Assembly: GCA_964017185.1 (NCBI GenBank)
Contig: OZ024870.1
Coordinates: forward strand, 31,333,621-31,397,620
Direction of reading: 5' to 3'
DNA length: 64,000 nt
Source: Rugalucina vietnamica
Lineage: Eukaryota; Mollusca; Bivalvia; Lucinida; Lucinidae
The position numbers were made by a program, and so were the translations under genes. Shown here piece after piece: positions 22,137-33,929 of this stretch. Position 1 is the stretch's first letter. Each line of letters opens with the position of its first letter. A model generated the notes under the pieces. It saw nothing but the letters and a program-made list of their open reading frames with translations. It searched no databases and was not told the origin of the DNA.

Positions 22137-25100
22137 AGCTCACCTGAGCCAAAGGCTCACAAGTTGAGCTTATATTAGTATAGTAGTCGAGCTGGCGTCC
22201 GTGTGTCAGTGCGTGCATCCACATTTTCAAACATGAATATCTCCAAGACAACAAGGCCAATCGTCATCAAATTTTATCTAAAGCATTATTGAGGAGGGGG
22301 AAAGATTATGATAGGTTTTGGGCCGGGTCGGATCAGAACTCTGGTTTCCATGGCAACAGATAGCTCCCATAGACTTACAATGGGAAAAACATAAAAAAAA
22401 CCTCTTCTATGAAACCACAAGGCCCAGAGCTTTCATATTTTGTGTGTAGCAATGTATAGTGGTCCTCTTTATAAATTCTGCCAATCGTGCCCCTGGGGTC
22501 CATATGGGCCCTGCCCCGGGGGCGTCATGGAAAATACATAAACCAGAGGACCAATGGTCCTGTAAACGCTCACCTGAGATCTGCTGTATACACGAATGTT
22601 ATAGAAAATAGTCCCAGTATAGGGGCAGGTGAAGCCCTTGGGCCATTATTTTTTCAGAATAATCAATATACTGTCCATACAAGTTTTTCCCTTCAAATGA
22701 CATTTTAACAGTTTACCCATTCAAATACATAGGCAACCCATGTTGACCTTGCCTTAAAATAGGTCAAGGTCATCACAGGGTCATGATTTATACATACATT
22801 GTAGTACTTGAGTCATCGATGCTTCATGCCAAGTTTCTTCAAAATCGGTCCACCGGTTCCAGAGAAGAAGATTTTTGAAGGGTTTATACCATATATGGGC
22901 ATGGCGGCCATCTTGGTCATGTGACCTTGATTATTTATATACACATTGATTCCCCCATTCTATAGATGCTTCACATGAAATTTGGCTTTGATTGGCCAAG
23001 CGGTTTCAGAGGAGAAGATGTTTGAATATTATGGTAATATACGTGTATAATGCCCCGGGGCTGGGGCAAATGAGCCCCTGGGGTCCAATTTATTTCAGAA
23101 TCATTAATATTCAGTCCTACTGTCCATTTCCTGCAAGACTTTCACTTTAAATGACATTTTAAAAGTTTTCCCCATTCAAGTGCATTGGCGACCTATGTTG
23201 ACCTTGCTGTAAAATAGGTCAAGGTCATCCAAAGGTCATAATTTATAAATACATTGTAGTACTTCAGTCCCCGATGCTTCATGCCAAGTTTTGTTGAAAT
23301 TGGTCCATTGGTTCAGGAGAAGAAGAATTTTAAAGGGTTTTTACCATATATGGGCATGGCGGCCATCTTGGTCATGTGACCTGGATTATTTATAACCACA
23401 TTGGTTCCCCCTTCCCATCGATGCTTCCTATAAAATTGGGCTTTGATAGGCCATGTGGTTTCAGAGAAGAAGATCTTTGAATATTTTTGTAATATACCTG
23501 TATATTGCCCCGGGATGGGGGCAGACCAACCCCTGGGGTCCAATTTTTTTTCAGAATTACCTACCTTCAGTCCATTTGCCCATTTCCTGCAAGATTTGCC
23601 TTTCAAATGACATTTTAACAATTTTCCCCATTCAAATGCATGGGCGACCTATGTTTACCTTGCCATAAAATAGGTCAAGGTCATCCAAAGGTCATAATTT
23701 ATAAACACATTGTAGTACTCTAGTCCCCAATGCTTCATGCCAAGTTTCGTTGAAATCGGTCCAGTGGTTCCGGAGAAGAAGAATTTTGAAGGGTTTTTAC
23801 CATATATGGGCATGGCAGCCATCTTGGTCATGTGACCTGGATTATTTATAAACACATTGATGCCCCCTTCCCATAGATGCTTCCTATAAAATTTGGCTTT
23901 GATTGGCCAAGTGGTTTCAGAGATGAAGATCTTTGAATATTTTTGTAATATACATGTATATTGCCCGGGGGTGGGGGCAGACCAACCCCTGGGGGTCCAA
24001 ATTTTTTTCAGAATTACCTACCTTCAGTCCATTTGTCCATTTCCTGCAAGATTTGCCTTTCAAATGACATTTTAACAATTTTCCCCATTCAAATGCATGG
24101 GCGACCTATGTTGACCTTGCCGTAAAATAGGTCAAGGTCATCCAAAGGTCATAATTTATAAACACATTGTAGTACTCTAGTCCCCGATGCTTCAGGCCAA
24201 GTTTCGTTGAAATCGGTCCAGTAGTTCCGGAGAAGAAGAATTTTGAAGGGTTTTTACCATATATGGGCATGGCGGCCATCTTGGTCATGTGACCTGGATT
24301 ATTTATAAACACATTGGTTCCCCTTCCTATAGATGCTTCATATAAAATTTGGCTTTGATTGGCCAAGCGGTTTCAGAGAAAAAGATCTTTGAAAATGGTG
24401 GACGACGGACGATGGATGGACGCCGGATCATGGCCATCCTTTAAGCTCACCTTGTGAGCCTAACGGCTCAGGTTAGCTAAAAAATCTTCTTCTCCGAAAC
24501 CACAAGGCCCAGAGCTTTCATACTTTGTGTGTAGCATTGTGTAGTGGTCCTCTTTATAAATCCTGCCAACCATGCCCCTGGGGTCAAAAATGGCCCCGCC
24601 CCAGGGGTCATTAGCTCCCATAGACATAAAATGGGAAAAACATAAAAAAAATCTTCTTCTCCAAAGCCACAAGGCCCAGAGCTTTCATATTTTGTGTGTA
24701 GCAATGTATAGTGGTCCTCTTTATAAATCCTGCCATCTGTGCTCCTAGGGTCCATACGGGCCCCGCCCCGGGGACATCAAGGGAAAAACAAAAAAAAATC
24801 TTCTTCTCCGAAACCACAAGGCCCAGAGCTTTCATATTTTGTGTGTAGCAATGTATAGTGGTCCTCTATTTAAATCCTGCCAACTGCCCCTGGGGTCAAT
24901 ACGGGCCCTGCCCTGGGGGCGTCATGGGAAAAACATAAAAAAATCTTCTTCTCCGAAACCACAAGGCCGAAAGCTTTTATATTTTATATGCAGCAATGTA
25001 TAGGGGTCCTCTTTATAAATCCTGCCAACCATGGCCCTGGGGTCCCTACAGGCCACGCCCCAGGCATGTCATTATCTACCATAGACATATAATGGAAATT

Positions 25101-25463
25101 CATGAAAAAAATCTTCTACTCTACAACCGCATGACACAAAGGTTGTATATTTGATATGCAACAATGTCATGTGAAGCTCTACATAAATCCTGCAAATCAT
25201 GCCCCTTGGGTCAAATATGGCCCCACCCCAGGGATCATTATAGGACCCTGACCTCGTATGATGATTGTTTCAAGTAAACCAAAATGGTGGACAAGAGGAT
25301 ACACAATCCAGACAAGAGCTATTCTGCTGATTTAAGTAGGGTTTCAAGGTCACATGACCAAGATGGCCACCATAGCCATATATGGTAAAAACCCCAACTA
25401 CTTTGTCCAGTGACTGTACTTGTTGACTCTCAGGTGAGCGATCGTTGCCCTTGGGCTACTTGT
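22137..25463 (+). mobile_element. Helentron-like element D with D' inserted
   Basis: The left end is a hairpin AGCTCACCTGAGCC / GGCTCACAAGTTGAGCT with a GTGTGTCAGTGCGTGC segment after it. The right end CTCTCAGGTGAGCGATCG..GGGCTACTTGTT holds an inverted copy of GCTCACCTGAG. The core is an array of about 150-bp units (GAAACCACAAGGCCCAGAGC ... CCTGCCAA). The array is interrupted at 22542-24480 by D', after which the unit resumes in register (AAAATCTTCTTCTCCG). Confidence 0.7.
22542..24480 (-). mobile_element. Helentron-like element D' nested in D
   Basis: In reverse orientation it runs from CCAGAGGACCAATGG..ACGCTCACCTGAGATCTG to the terminal hairpin GCTCACCTTGTGAGCC / GGCTCAGGTTAGCT. In between are about four units of roughly 450 bp marked by GGCGGCCATCTTGGTCATGTGACC (near 22904, 23360, 23815, 24269). 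ORFs of 60-102 codons are unit shadows. Confidence 0.75.
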
Positions 25464-25892
25464 TAATGAAGCGAAAGCCATGCATTAATATTGCAATTCA
25501 CGCACGCACATTCTGTTAATACATGGCTTTTACTTATGCTCGTTACCGGGCACCATGCAAAGCACATGTATGCTAATAATGAGAAACTGAATTCTGCCTG
25601 GAACGAGCATAAAGACGAAAGCTTTTACGCGTATATAAATGTGATGAGGCTGTGAAATATAGTGCACCATTATTTCTTTCGTTTCTGCAGAATTTATGCA
25701 ATAATAGCGATCAAAAATGATTTTGTCATTCATTAACATTCGCTAGGTCCCTAGGGGAGTGTTGAAAACCTCAAGCTACACCCTTGGTTTTTAACACTCC
25801 CCTCAGGACCTAGCGAATGTTGTAGCCCAAGGTTTTCAACACTCCCCTCTGTACCTAGCGAATGTTAATGAATGGAAAATCATGTTTGATCC
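25464..25892 (-). mobile_element. Family N hairpin element, copy 1
   Basis: The same sequence occurs in opposite orientation at 48271-48652. Features are GCATGGCTTT..CTTCATTA, CGTAAAAGCTTTCG and, at one end, the motif CATTCGCTAGGTCC..GGGGAGTGTTGAAAACC, present three times here as direct and inverted copies (25736-25866). It abuts the end of element D. No coding capacity is recognised. Confidence 0.6.
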
Positions 25893-26180
25893 TATATTGA
25901 AAGACTGTGCTTGAGAAGAGGATCGAACCTGTATACTTACTAGACAAGATGCAACATGTACCAACTAATTTTCTCTATTTTTTTTTGCGCTTTGATTTTT
26001 GCTTGGCGCGACAGCGTCAAGCAATTGAAACGGAACGAGGATTTCTCCTCAATCTGTGGGGTTTTTCCTTCAATCTGTGGGGTTTCCCTTTGACATCCAG
26101 GGCCCTGGTTCCAGTCGCAATGTTTTGCTACTCTTCTTGTATAATAAAGCAATTGAAGACGGAAACCAGACTTGCTCGTT
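25893..26180. other. Non-coding stretch, no gene recognised
   Basis: A short direct repeat CAATCTGTGGGGTTT occurs twice (26052-26085). The 95-codon ORF shows no motif. Confidence 0.3.
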
Positions 26181-27083
26181 GCCGTTTTTATTAGGACTTG
26201 TGGGAAGAATGACGTACTTGATTCTAACGTTAAACATTTAGCTGGCGTTCTGGACGGATAATGCTAAAACCTGGAACTTTTTCCTAGGTCCGACCAAGTA
26301 CGAAAGCTTGAAATCCACCGTAGCGAGGAAGTGTTCATGACCGATACGATCCATCGAGTTACCGAAAAACTCCACAAACCTACGAAAAACCACAACACAC
26401 GGACAAATAATGGTATATACAGACTAGCCAAGCGTTCCTTTTAACAAGGAAAATTTATTCATTAGACTTTGCAGATGTTGCATCTTAAAATTACTTCCTG
26501 TGTGAGCCTGGAGTATATGAACCTACAGGAGTCTAGCGCAGATTTATATCTGATCTTTTTAGCAATTTGTAATTTCAAGGATCATGCAGTTTTTGCACTT
26601 GAGTATCTTTTGATAAATCTAGAATTTAGCTCTCCGCCATTTTTATTAGGACTTGTTGGGAGAATGACGTACTTGATTCTAACGTTAAACATTTAGCTGG
26701 CGTTCTGGAAGGATAATGCTAAAACCTGGAACTTTTTCCTAGGTCCGACCAAGTACGAAAGCTTGAAATCCACCGTAGCGAGGAAGTGCTCATGACCGAT
26801 ACGATCCATCGAGTTACCGAAAAAACTCCACAAACCTACGAAAAACCACAACACACGGACAAATAATGGTATATACAGACTAGCCAAGCGTTCCTTTTAA
26901 CAAGGAAAATTTATTCATTAGACTTTGCAGATGTTGCATCTTAAAATTACTTCCTGTGTGAGCCTGGAGTATATGAACCTACAGGAGTCTAGCGCAGATT
27001 TATATCTGATCTTTTTAGCAATTTGTAATTTCAAGGATCATGCAGTTTTTGCACTTGAGTATCTTTTGATAAATCTAGAATTA
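26181..27083. repeat. Near-identical tandem duplication, 455-bp period
   Basis: 26181-26635 and 26636-27083 differ by only a few substitutions and a 1-bp indel (for example CTGGACGGAT against CTGGAAGGAT and GTGTTCATG against GTGCTCATG). Each copy yields the same short ORFs, including a 64-codon minus-strand frame (26693-26887) with no recognisable domain. The sequence matches no other repeat in the window. Confidence 0.9.
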
Positions 27084-27091
27084 GAAAATAT

Positions 27092-27310
27092 GAACTGCGT
27101 CATGAGAAGAACCGATTTTGGCTATGCAAAAACAAAGGCTTAGTAACTGCACAGCTGATAAGTGCCTTTGTTTTTGCTACATGAATAGTACAATGCCTCT
27201 TCTTCTTAACTCCAAACTTTCAAGCTTCTAGCATTGTTCTGTGACCGTACAGGCCGGATTGTGTCAGTGCTGGTCGGAAACTGGAAGACTTGTTTTCTCT
27301 CGTCAAGGCT
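27092..27310. mobile_element. MITE-A copy, decayed
   Basis: GAACTGCGTCATGAGAA at the left and TTTTCTCTCGTCAAGGC at the right. AAACAAAGGC and GCCTTTGTTTTTGC remain of the palindrome. It follows directly on the 455-bp duplication. Confidence 0.65.
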
Positions 27311-27373
27311 AATATCACAGGAAAACATCATTCTCAGTTATATAATCATAAACCTTTTTATGAAACCTAGTGT

Positions 27374-27610
27374 GAGCCAAGAGAAATATGAGTCGGATCA
27401 GGGTTACATCTCCTTGTTGCACATGCAGAAAACGAAGGTTTACATCAGCTATGCAGCTGATCAGCGCCTATGTGCCTGCTACATAGATAGTTTAATCTCT
27501 CTTTTTCCGAAATCAGAAACTTCAGGTCTTTAAGTATCTCCCAAGGCTGTACAGCCTGTATTGTGTCCAAGGGTCAGAAACTTGGAGGATGTTCTTCCTC
27601 ATGACGTGGC
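27374..27610. mobile_element. MITE-A copy, strongly decayed
   Basis: GAGCCAAGAGAAATATGAGTCGG, CAGCTATGCAGCTGATCAGC and TTCCTCATGACGTGGC lie in family order. Confidence 0.5.
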
Positions 27611-28067
27611 CAATATTTTGGAGAATAACTTACCTGGCACTATCATTGTTTTTATGTACTCTATCTGTTATGTAGTATGTTTAAGATTTGGAATCCGAAC
27701 CTCAGGTTGGAGCCAGTGATGAAAAACATTGGCTTTGATGGTTCTTTAAGACTTGGAAGCATCATTAGGACAAAAATGCTGTGTATGTCGGGTTCAGGAA
27801 AAAAGAAATTTTCAAGCTTAGCTCAGCTGTGCAGGAAGTTTACACTGGTAAAGTTGTAATTCCAACAACCTGGGGTTTAAGCCCAGTATGTAGGGTATGA
27901 GCCATGAGATTAAGAGGCACCCTTTTAGTCTTCAGGCTGCAATTAGTCCTAAAATTGGCATTAGTTGTTCACTGCCTGGCAGTCAGACTTTGGGGTATGT
28001 GGACAGGGCCAGTAAATCATTAAAATTAATGTTTAGAGAACCACCGACTTAATGCAAGTTGTTAGAT

Positions 28068-28302
28068 GAGCCGCGACGCGAGAAAACCGGTCTTCGGGGG
28101 TTCCGACCAGGTCTGACACAACCCGGCCTGTACAGTCACAGAAGCAGGTTAGAAGCTTGAAATTTCAGATTTAAGAAGAAGAGGAATAGTACTATCCGTA
28201 TAGCGAAAACAAAGGCGCTGATCAGCTTCGCAGTTACCGCGAAGCTGATCTGCGCCTTTGTTTTCGCCTAGGCAAAACTCCGGTTTTCTCACGATGCGGC
28301 TC
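28068..28302. mobile_element. MITE-A copy
   Basis: GAGCCGCGACGCGAGAAAACC and GGTTTTCTCACGATGCGGCTC form the TIRs. The palindrome around GTTACCGCGAAGCTGATC is nearly perfect. The target duplication is unclear (AGAT/ATAG). Confidence 0.85.
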
Positions 28303-28504
28303 ATAGAATGATTCAGTATTGCTAGACTGATATTCAGTCTCTACTTCTGTAAATAATTCTATGTTCGCAATTCCTTATAGCATCTATCGATGCTTCTCGG
28401 ATAGCTACAGAAATATATTAGTCTCCTACTTCAGTCTAAGGAGAGAAATTTCACCGGAAATTGTTAAGCAATAGCAGAGGTTAAAAAATATTTATGAAAC
28501 AATA

Positions 28505-30215
28505 GTTAGGAGACTTGTACAAGTTCACAGGATTACTGCTTGATGCAAGTTTGTTGAATGATGAAATGATCTCAAAGAATTGCCTGCTTTATGCAAGTTT
28601 GTTGGAACAATTAATGATCTAGTATTGCCTACTTGATGCAAGATTGTTTGATCATGAAATGTAAGATTGCTTGCTTGAAGTGTGTGATCATAATATATAA
28701 TATGGAATGACCTGCTTGATTTTGTTTGATCATGATATAATATAGGATTGCCTGCTTGATGTACCGTAAGTTTGTTTGATCATGAAGTGATCTCAAAGAA
28801 TTGCCTGCTTGGTGCAAGTTAGTTTGATCATAAAATGATCTAGGATTGCCAGCTTGGTGCAAGTTTGTTTGATCATGAAATGATCTAAGATTGCATGCTT
28901 GATGCAAGTTTGTTTGATCATGAAATGATCTCAAAGAATTGCCTGCCTGGTGCAAGTTTGTTTGATCATAAAATGAATTATCTCAAAGAATTGCCTGCTT
29001 GGTGCAAGTTAGTTTGATCATAAAATGATCTAGAATTGCCTGCTTGATTTAAGTTTGTTTGGTCATAAAATGATCTAGAATTGCCTGCTTGGTGCAAGTT
29101 AGTTTGATCATAAAATGATCTTGAATTGCCTGCTTGATGTAAATTTGTTTGATCATGAAATGATCTAGGATTGCCTGCTTGATGCAAGTTTGTTTGATCA
29201 TGAAATGATCTCAAAGAATTGCCTGCTTGGTGCAAGTTTGTTTGATCATAAAATTATCTAGAATTGCCTGCTTGATGCAAGTTTGTTTTATCATGAAATG
29301 ATCTAGGATTGCCTGCTTGATGCAAGTTTGAAATCATGAAATGATCTCGAAGAATTGCCTGCTTGATCCAAGTTTAATTGATCATGAAATGATCTCAAAG
29401 AATTGCCTGCTTGGTGCAAGTTGTTTGGTCATAAAATGATCTAGAATTCCCTGCTTGATGCAAGTTTGTTTGATCATGATATGATCTAGGATTGCCTGCT
29501 TGGTGAAAGTTTCTTGAATTACGAAATGATCTAGAAAGGATTGCCTGCTTGATGCAAATTTGTTTGATCTGACATGAAATGATCTAGTATTGCCTGCTTG
29601 ATGCAAGTTTATTGAATCAAGAATTGAATCAGAATTTACTGCTTGATGCAAGTTTGTTTGATCATGAAATGATCTAGGATTGCCTGCTTGGTGAAAGTTT
29701 ATTGAATCACGAAATGATCTAGAATTGCCTGCTTGATGCAAGCTTGTTTGATCATGAAATGATCTAGGATTGCCTGCTTGGTGAAAGTTTATTGAATCAT
29801 AAAATGATCTAGTATTGCCTGCTTGATGCAAGTTTGTTTGATCATGAAATGATCTAGGATTGCCTGCTTGATGCAAGTTTGTTTGATCATGAAATGATCT
29901 AGTATTGCCTGCTCGATGCAAGTTTGTTTGATCATGAAATGATCTAGGATTGCCTGCTTGATGTAAGTTTGTTTGATCACGGAATAATTAAGGATTGCCT
30001 GCTTGTTGTAAGCTTGTTATGTATGATTGCCTGCTTGATGCAAGTTTGTGGATCATGAAAGTAATTTAGAATTGCCTGCTGGATGCTAGCTGTTGAATCA
30101 TGAAATGATTTAATATTGTATGCTTAATACAATCGTGTATTAGGTTGTTAAATTTTTCAAGAAATTCAGAATTGACTGCTTGATGCAAGTTTGTTTGTGT
30201 TAGATTGGTCCTGGT
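28505..30215 (-). repeat. 45-bp minisatellite, about 37 units
   Basis: The unit is GATCATGAAATGATCTAGGA plus TTGCCTGCTTGATGCAAGTT and a few T/G, mostly 45 bp with length variants. Because the period is a multiple of three, the minus strand stays open for long stretches (29382-29921, 179 codons, reading HQAGNPRSFHDQTNL repeatedly). Frame breaks at length variants, the lack of a signal or splice context, and unit-like variation argue against a real protein. Confidence 0.85.
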
Positions 30216-30219
30216 GAAC

Positions 30220-30690
30220 CACCTGAAGCAAGAGTATACATGATCCTGCATTTTTTGCCAGATGTAATATATTAAAGAACACATAAATTTTGTAAAGTTT
30301 GCTATTCATAATTATGACAAATAGACTGATGGATTTTTCTTGTCAGTGCTTTAAGATGTTGGAGTACAGAAACACTCTGAAGTGAAGTTAATATATTTTG
30401 GCTTCCATATTTTTCCAAAATATTCCGAGGTCTTGAAAAGTACTGTAAGGCTTATGAATTGACCTAAACTCAAACTAATTAACACTAGGTCTCCCATTGA
30501 AACAAATGTGTTTAAAAATTCAATAGAAGAGCTTGGATAAAGACCCTGATGATACTGCTGATCTGATCTGGTCCTGCACTGTTGCAACAAACTACCTGCC
30601 TACTATAATTATGGTAATTACTAAAACATCTGTTTCTTTGAACCATAGCATTGAAAAAGTACCTAGCTTTCCAATCTGCTATATATTTAC
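30220..30690. other. Non-coding stretch with a weak exon-like ORF
   Basis: 30517-30612 reads KSLDKDPDDTADLIWSCTVA between an AATAG and an ATGGTAATT. It could be an exon but matches nothing I know. Confidence 0.25.
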
Positions 30691-30879
30691 ATTGTGCATA
30701 TCAACTACGCAGCAACTTCGCAGCAACTGCGCAGCTGTTCGTTACCTTTGCTTTAGTGACATAGATAGTACAAAACCCATCCGCTCCTGAACCCTGAAAC
30801 ATCTTCTGTGTTTGTACAGCCAAGTTTGTGTCTGGCCTGGTTAACAACCACAAAGACAGGTTTTCATGCAATATGGCTC
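30690..30879. mobile_element. MITE-A copy, left end lost
   Basis: ACTTCGCAGCAACTGCGCAGCTG, ATAGATAGTACAA and CAGGTTTTCATGCAATATGGCTC follow the family order. Confidence 0.55.
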
Positions 30880-31132
30880 CTTTAATCTAATAGGGTTAGT
30901 GGAACTATTTTAAAGCATTCACCATGCATTTAGACAATTGTTTCCTATTGTTTACAGTTTTTATCTCATAATTTGTGATAATTGTAAACAGAAGTTTTGT
31001 AGAAGGTATTACTTATAGTTCAGTGCTTTTGGGTGGGGGTGGTGGGGCTTTGGGGGTTGGGAAATGGTTCCCTGAGGGGGGAGTGGAATCAGGGGAGCAG
31101 TATAGAGCCTTGATAGTAGACAAGTAATATTT

Positions 31133-31366
31133 GAGCCGTCTCATGGGAAAACCAACAATGTGGTTTCCGAACAGGTCCGACACAAACCAGGCTATTCTAG
31201 CACAGAAGATGGCTAGAGACTGGAAATTTTGGATTTAGAAAGAAGAGGAATTGTACTATCCGTGTAGCGAAAACAAAGGCGCTGATCAGCTTCGCGGTTA
31301 CCGCGAAGCTGATCTGCGCCTTTGTTTTCGCATATGCAGATTGTTGGTTTTCTCATGAGGTGGCTC
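31133..31366. mobile_element. MITE-A copy
   Basis: ATTT/ATTT duplication with complete TIRs. The central palindrome GCTTCGCGGTTACCGCGAAGC is perfect. Confidence 0.9.
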
Positions 31367-31716
31367 ATTTGTACTTTTGGGCAAGATAGCATTATCGGTA
31401 GGATGTCTGATTCCAATGAAGTGGAGCCTAGTTCTAACATCACATCCTGCACATTTCTCATCTTTTATACATGTATTTATATGGTCATTTTTTTCTAATG
31501 CTGAAAGAAATGTGCACTCAGTACTGATAACCTACCTCTGAGAGGCTTGCCAGGAACAGTGTGTCGTTGCTGTTGACTGTGGGCATAAAGTATTCAATCA
31601 AATAGCCAACCTTAATTCTTATGTGTCAGCTTCTTTTGAATTAAAGGCCAAACAAAATTATACATTTGTTACTGGCTTCCCAGCCTGCGCTATGGCTTGC
31701 CTGCAACCCGTAATAT

Positions 31717-31951
31717 GTGCCACATCATGAGAAAACCAACATTTTGCAAAGGCAAAAGCAAATACGCAGATCATCTCTGCAGTTACTGCGAAGCTGATCA
31801 CACCTTTATTTTTGCTACACGGATAGTAGTTCAGTTTCTCTACATGTACTTTCTAAATTTCCAGCCTCTAGCCATCTTCTGTGCTTGTACAGCTTGGTTT
31901 GTGTTGGTCCTGTTCAGAAACCACATTGTTTGTTTTCTCATGAGGCGGCTC
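31717..31951. mobile_element. MITE-A copy
   Basis: GTGCCACATCATGAGAAAACC at the left and TTTTCTCATGAGGCGGCTC at the right. The core palindrome is partly mutated. Confidence 0.75.
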
Positions 31952-32047
31952 AGTTATTTTTTTCACATCCTCAGAAACGAACTGATTATCCGGAGACAAC
32001 CAACACAACTGAGAACAAACAATGCGACTAAGATCATTATAATAAAA

Positions 32048-32523
32048 TATAATTGTTAGATCCTTTGGAAGCAGTAAAAACATTCAAAGAGAGAAGGTGG
32101 GCCATATTGTACAATTTCGGGTAATGAACCTTCATCAGTGACCCTTTACAAAACTGGCAACGAAAGCCAGACATTCATGATTGCTGCAATTTCTAGAATT
32201 TACACCAGTATAGTCTAAATCAAAGACTAATATTCCAAAAGAGGCCAAATATTCTAAATTCTGTTAAGATGGCGATTCTTAACATACAATTTATTTGAAA
32301 TACTCCAAACATTTTAACTGATCTCAAAGGATCAAAAGAAAATATAATCTGCACTATGGATGATGTACGGGGAGACTTTTTAAGGCCGCCACACGGCACA
32401 ACACCAGCTGCAGTAATAGCAAATGAAATATAATTGTTAGATCCTTTGGAAGCAGTAAAAACATTCAAAGAGAGAAGGTGGGCCATATTGTACAATTTCG
32501 GGTAATGAACCTTCATCAGTGAC
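32048..32523 (+). repeat. Duplicated 95-bp segment, 381 bp apart
   Basis: TTAGATCCTTTGGAAGCAGT through AATGAACCTTCATCAGTGA occurs at 32048-32142 and 32429-32523 with almost no difference. Confidence 0.8.
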
Positions 32524-32603
32524 ACTTCATCAGTGACCCTTTATAAGACTGTATTATTCAAATGCCTGTCTGGGAACAATTTTCTAGGGATTGGGATTAT
32601 CCA

Positions 32604-32847
32604 GGGGCCGGTTGTTCAAAGTTAACAATGTCGTTAGTTAACGATTTGTTAAAATTTCAAACATGAATATTACAAATACTCTGTTATTTTTTGTTGATAA
32701 AATGTGAGAATCCTTTGCATTGCAAAGGATTCTCACATTTTATCAACAAAAAATAACAGTCTATTTGCTTATGTAGTCGGCATTTACTTAACGAGTTGAG
32801 GTCTTAACGATGAAGTAAAGCTAACGAAGTTTTGAACAACTGGGCCC
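32604..32847. mobile_element. Hairpin MITE K (GGGGCCGGTTGTTCAAA ends)
   Basis: The TIRs GGCCGGTTGTTCAAAGTTAA and its inverse ending TTTTGAACAACTGGGCC enclose a perfect palindrome of about 39-bp arms centred at 32719/32720 (GAATCCTTTGCA/TTGCAAAGGATTC). A partial copy is at 37912-38080. Confidence 0.8.
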
Positions 32848-32977
32848 AGGTAAAGTTGTTCCCCGACAAGTGTTTGAATACTACAGTCTAATAATGATCT
32901 TGTCTGTGTTGGTTGTTCTCAGTCATGTAGGTTGCCTCTGTATAACTGATATGAGAAAGAAAGTTAACAAAATATGT

Positions 32978-33209
32978 GAGCCACGTCATGAGAAAACCAA
33001 CATTTTGCAAATGCGAAAACAAAGGCGCAGATCAGCTTCGCAGTAACTGCGAAGCTGATCAGCGCCTTTGTTTCCGCTACACGGATTGTATAATTCCTCT
33101 GCTTTCTAAATCTAAAATTTCCAGCCCTTAGCCATCTTCTGTGCTTGTACAGCTCGGTTTGTGTCGGACCTGTTGGGAAACCAGTGCTGGTTTTCTCATG
33201 ACGTGGCAC
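32978..33209. mobile_element. MITE-A copy
   Basis: GAGCCACGTCATGAGAAAACC at the left and GGTTTTCTCATGACGTGGCAC at the right. Palindrome around GCAGTAACTGC. Confidence 0.85.
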
Positions 33210-33475
33210 ATGCAGATTTAACGAAGTAAGTTCTTGAAGTATCCTAAAATTTCATAGCATAGTTTCAAGAACCAAAGTGTTCTTGCACTTTTCTGCTAAT
33301 GCAACAAATTACATCCCAACAGACAATTTAATACCCAAAGAACATCATAAAAGTCATAATTCAACATTGTTTTCTACAGATCACTGTCAATTCAGCAATA
33401 AATGATCATTTTCTAGACATCAGAATTAAAAAAAAAAATCTGATATTAAAAGCTGATTGTCATAAAGACGAAAAT

Positions 33476-33708
33476 GAGCCTGTGCGTGAGAAAACCAACA
33501 ATTTGGGTTCCGACCAGGTCCGACACAAACCGGGCTGTACAGTCACCGAAAATGGCTAGAGGCTTGAAATTTTGTATTTAAGTAGAAGAGGGATTGTACT
33601 ATCCGTGTAGCGAAAACAAATGCGCTAATCAACTTCATGGTTACCGCGCAGCTGATCTGCGCCTTTGTTTTCACCTATACAGATTGTTGGTTTTCCCATG
33701 CCATGGCT
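33476..33708. mobile_element. MITE-A copy
   Basis: GAGCCTGTGCGTGAGAAAACC at the left. The right end reads CCCATGCCATGGCT, and one palindrome arm is mutated (GCTAATCAACTTCATGG). Confidence 0.8.
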
Positions 33709-33738
33709 AAAATATTAAGAAAGGCGTAGTTATGATAT

Positions 33739-33929
33739 GAGCCTTGCATGTGATGAAAAAGGCTGCTCTTTCGATGTGCGGACAATAGCTCAGATCAGCT
33801 GTGTGAAAAATGTGCAGCTGACCTACCAGAAAGCTCAGACATTATTCCTCTTCTTCCTAAATGAGGCTAATTACAATCTCCTATGACTATGCTAGACCTG
33901 GTCAAAGACTTTTCTCATGTTGTGTCTCA
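33739..33929. mobile_element. MITE-A-like copy, strongly decayed
   Basis: GAGCCTTGCATGTGATGAAAA, CTCAGATCAGCTGTG, ATTCCTCTTCTTCCTAAAT and GACCTGGTCAAAGAC remain in order. Confidence 0.4.

Larger units (their letters stand above)
31982..32950. mobile_element. Candidate TIR transposon Q (with K inserted)
   Basis: Left end (31982-32042) and right end (32888-32950) are imperfect inverted copies over about 60 bp, sharing CAACC..ACTGAGAACAA and AAGATCATTAT. A single end of the same kind lies at 61040-61105. Inside, a segment of about 95 bp is directly duplicated (32048-32142 and 32429-32523), and a GGGCC-type hairpin MITE lies at 32604-32847. No transposase is recognised. Confidence 0.5.

Noticed and set aside
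28505-30215. CRISPR-like array
   Set aside because: Units are directly adjacent with no unique spacers, and the DNA is eukaryotic.
30517-30612. Possible exon reading KSLDKDPDDTADLIWSCTVA
   Set aside because: Splice signals are weak and no family was recognised; it is too short to support alone.
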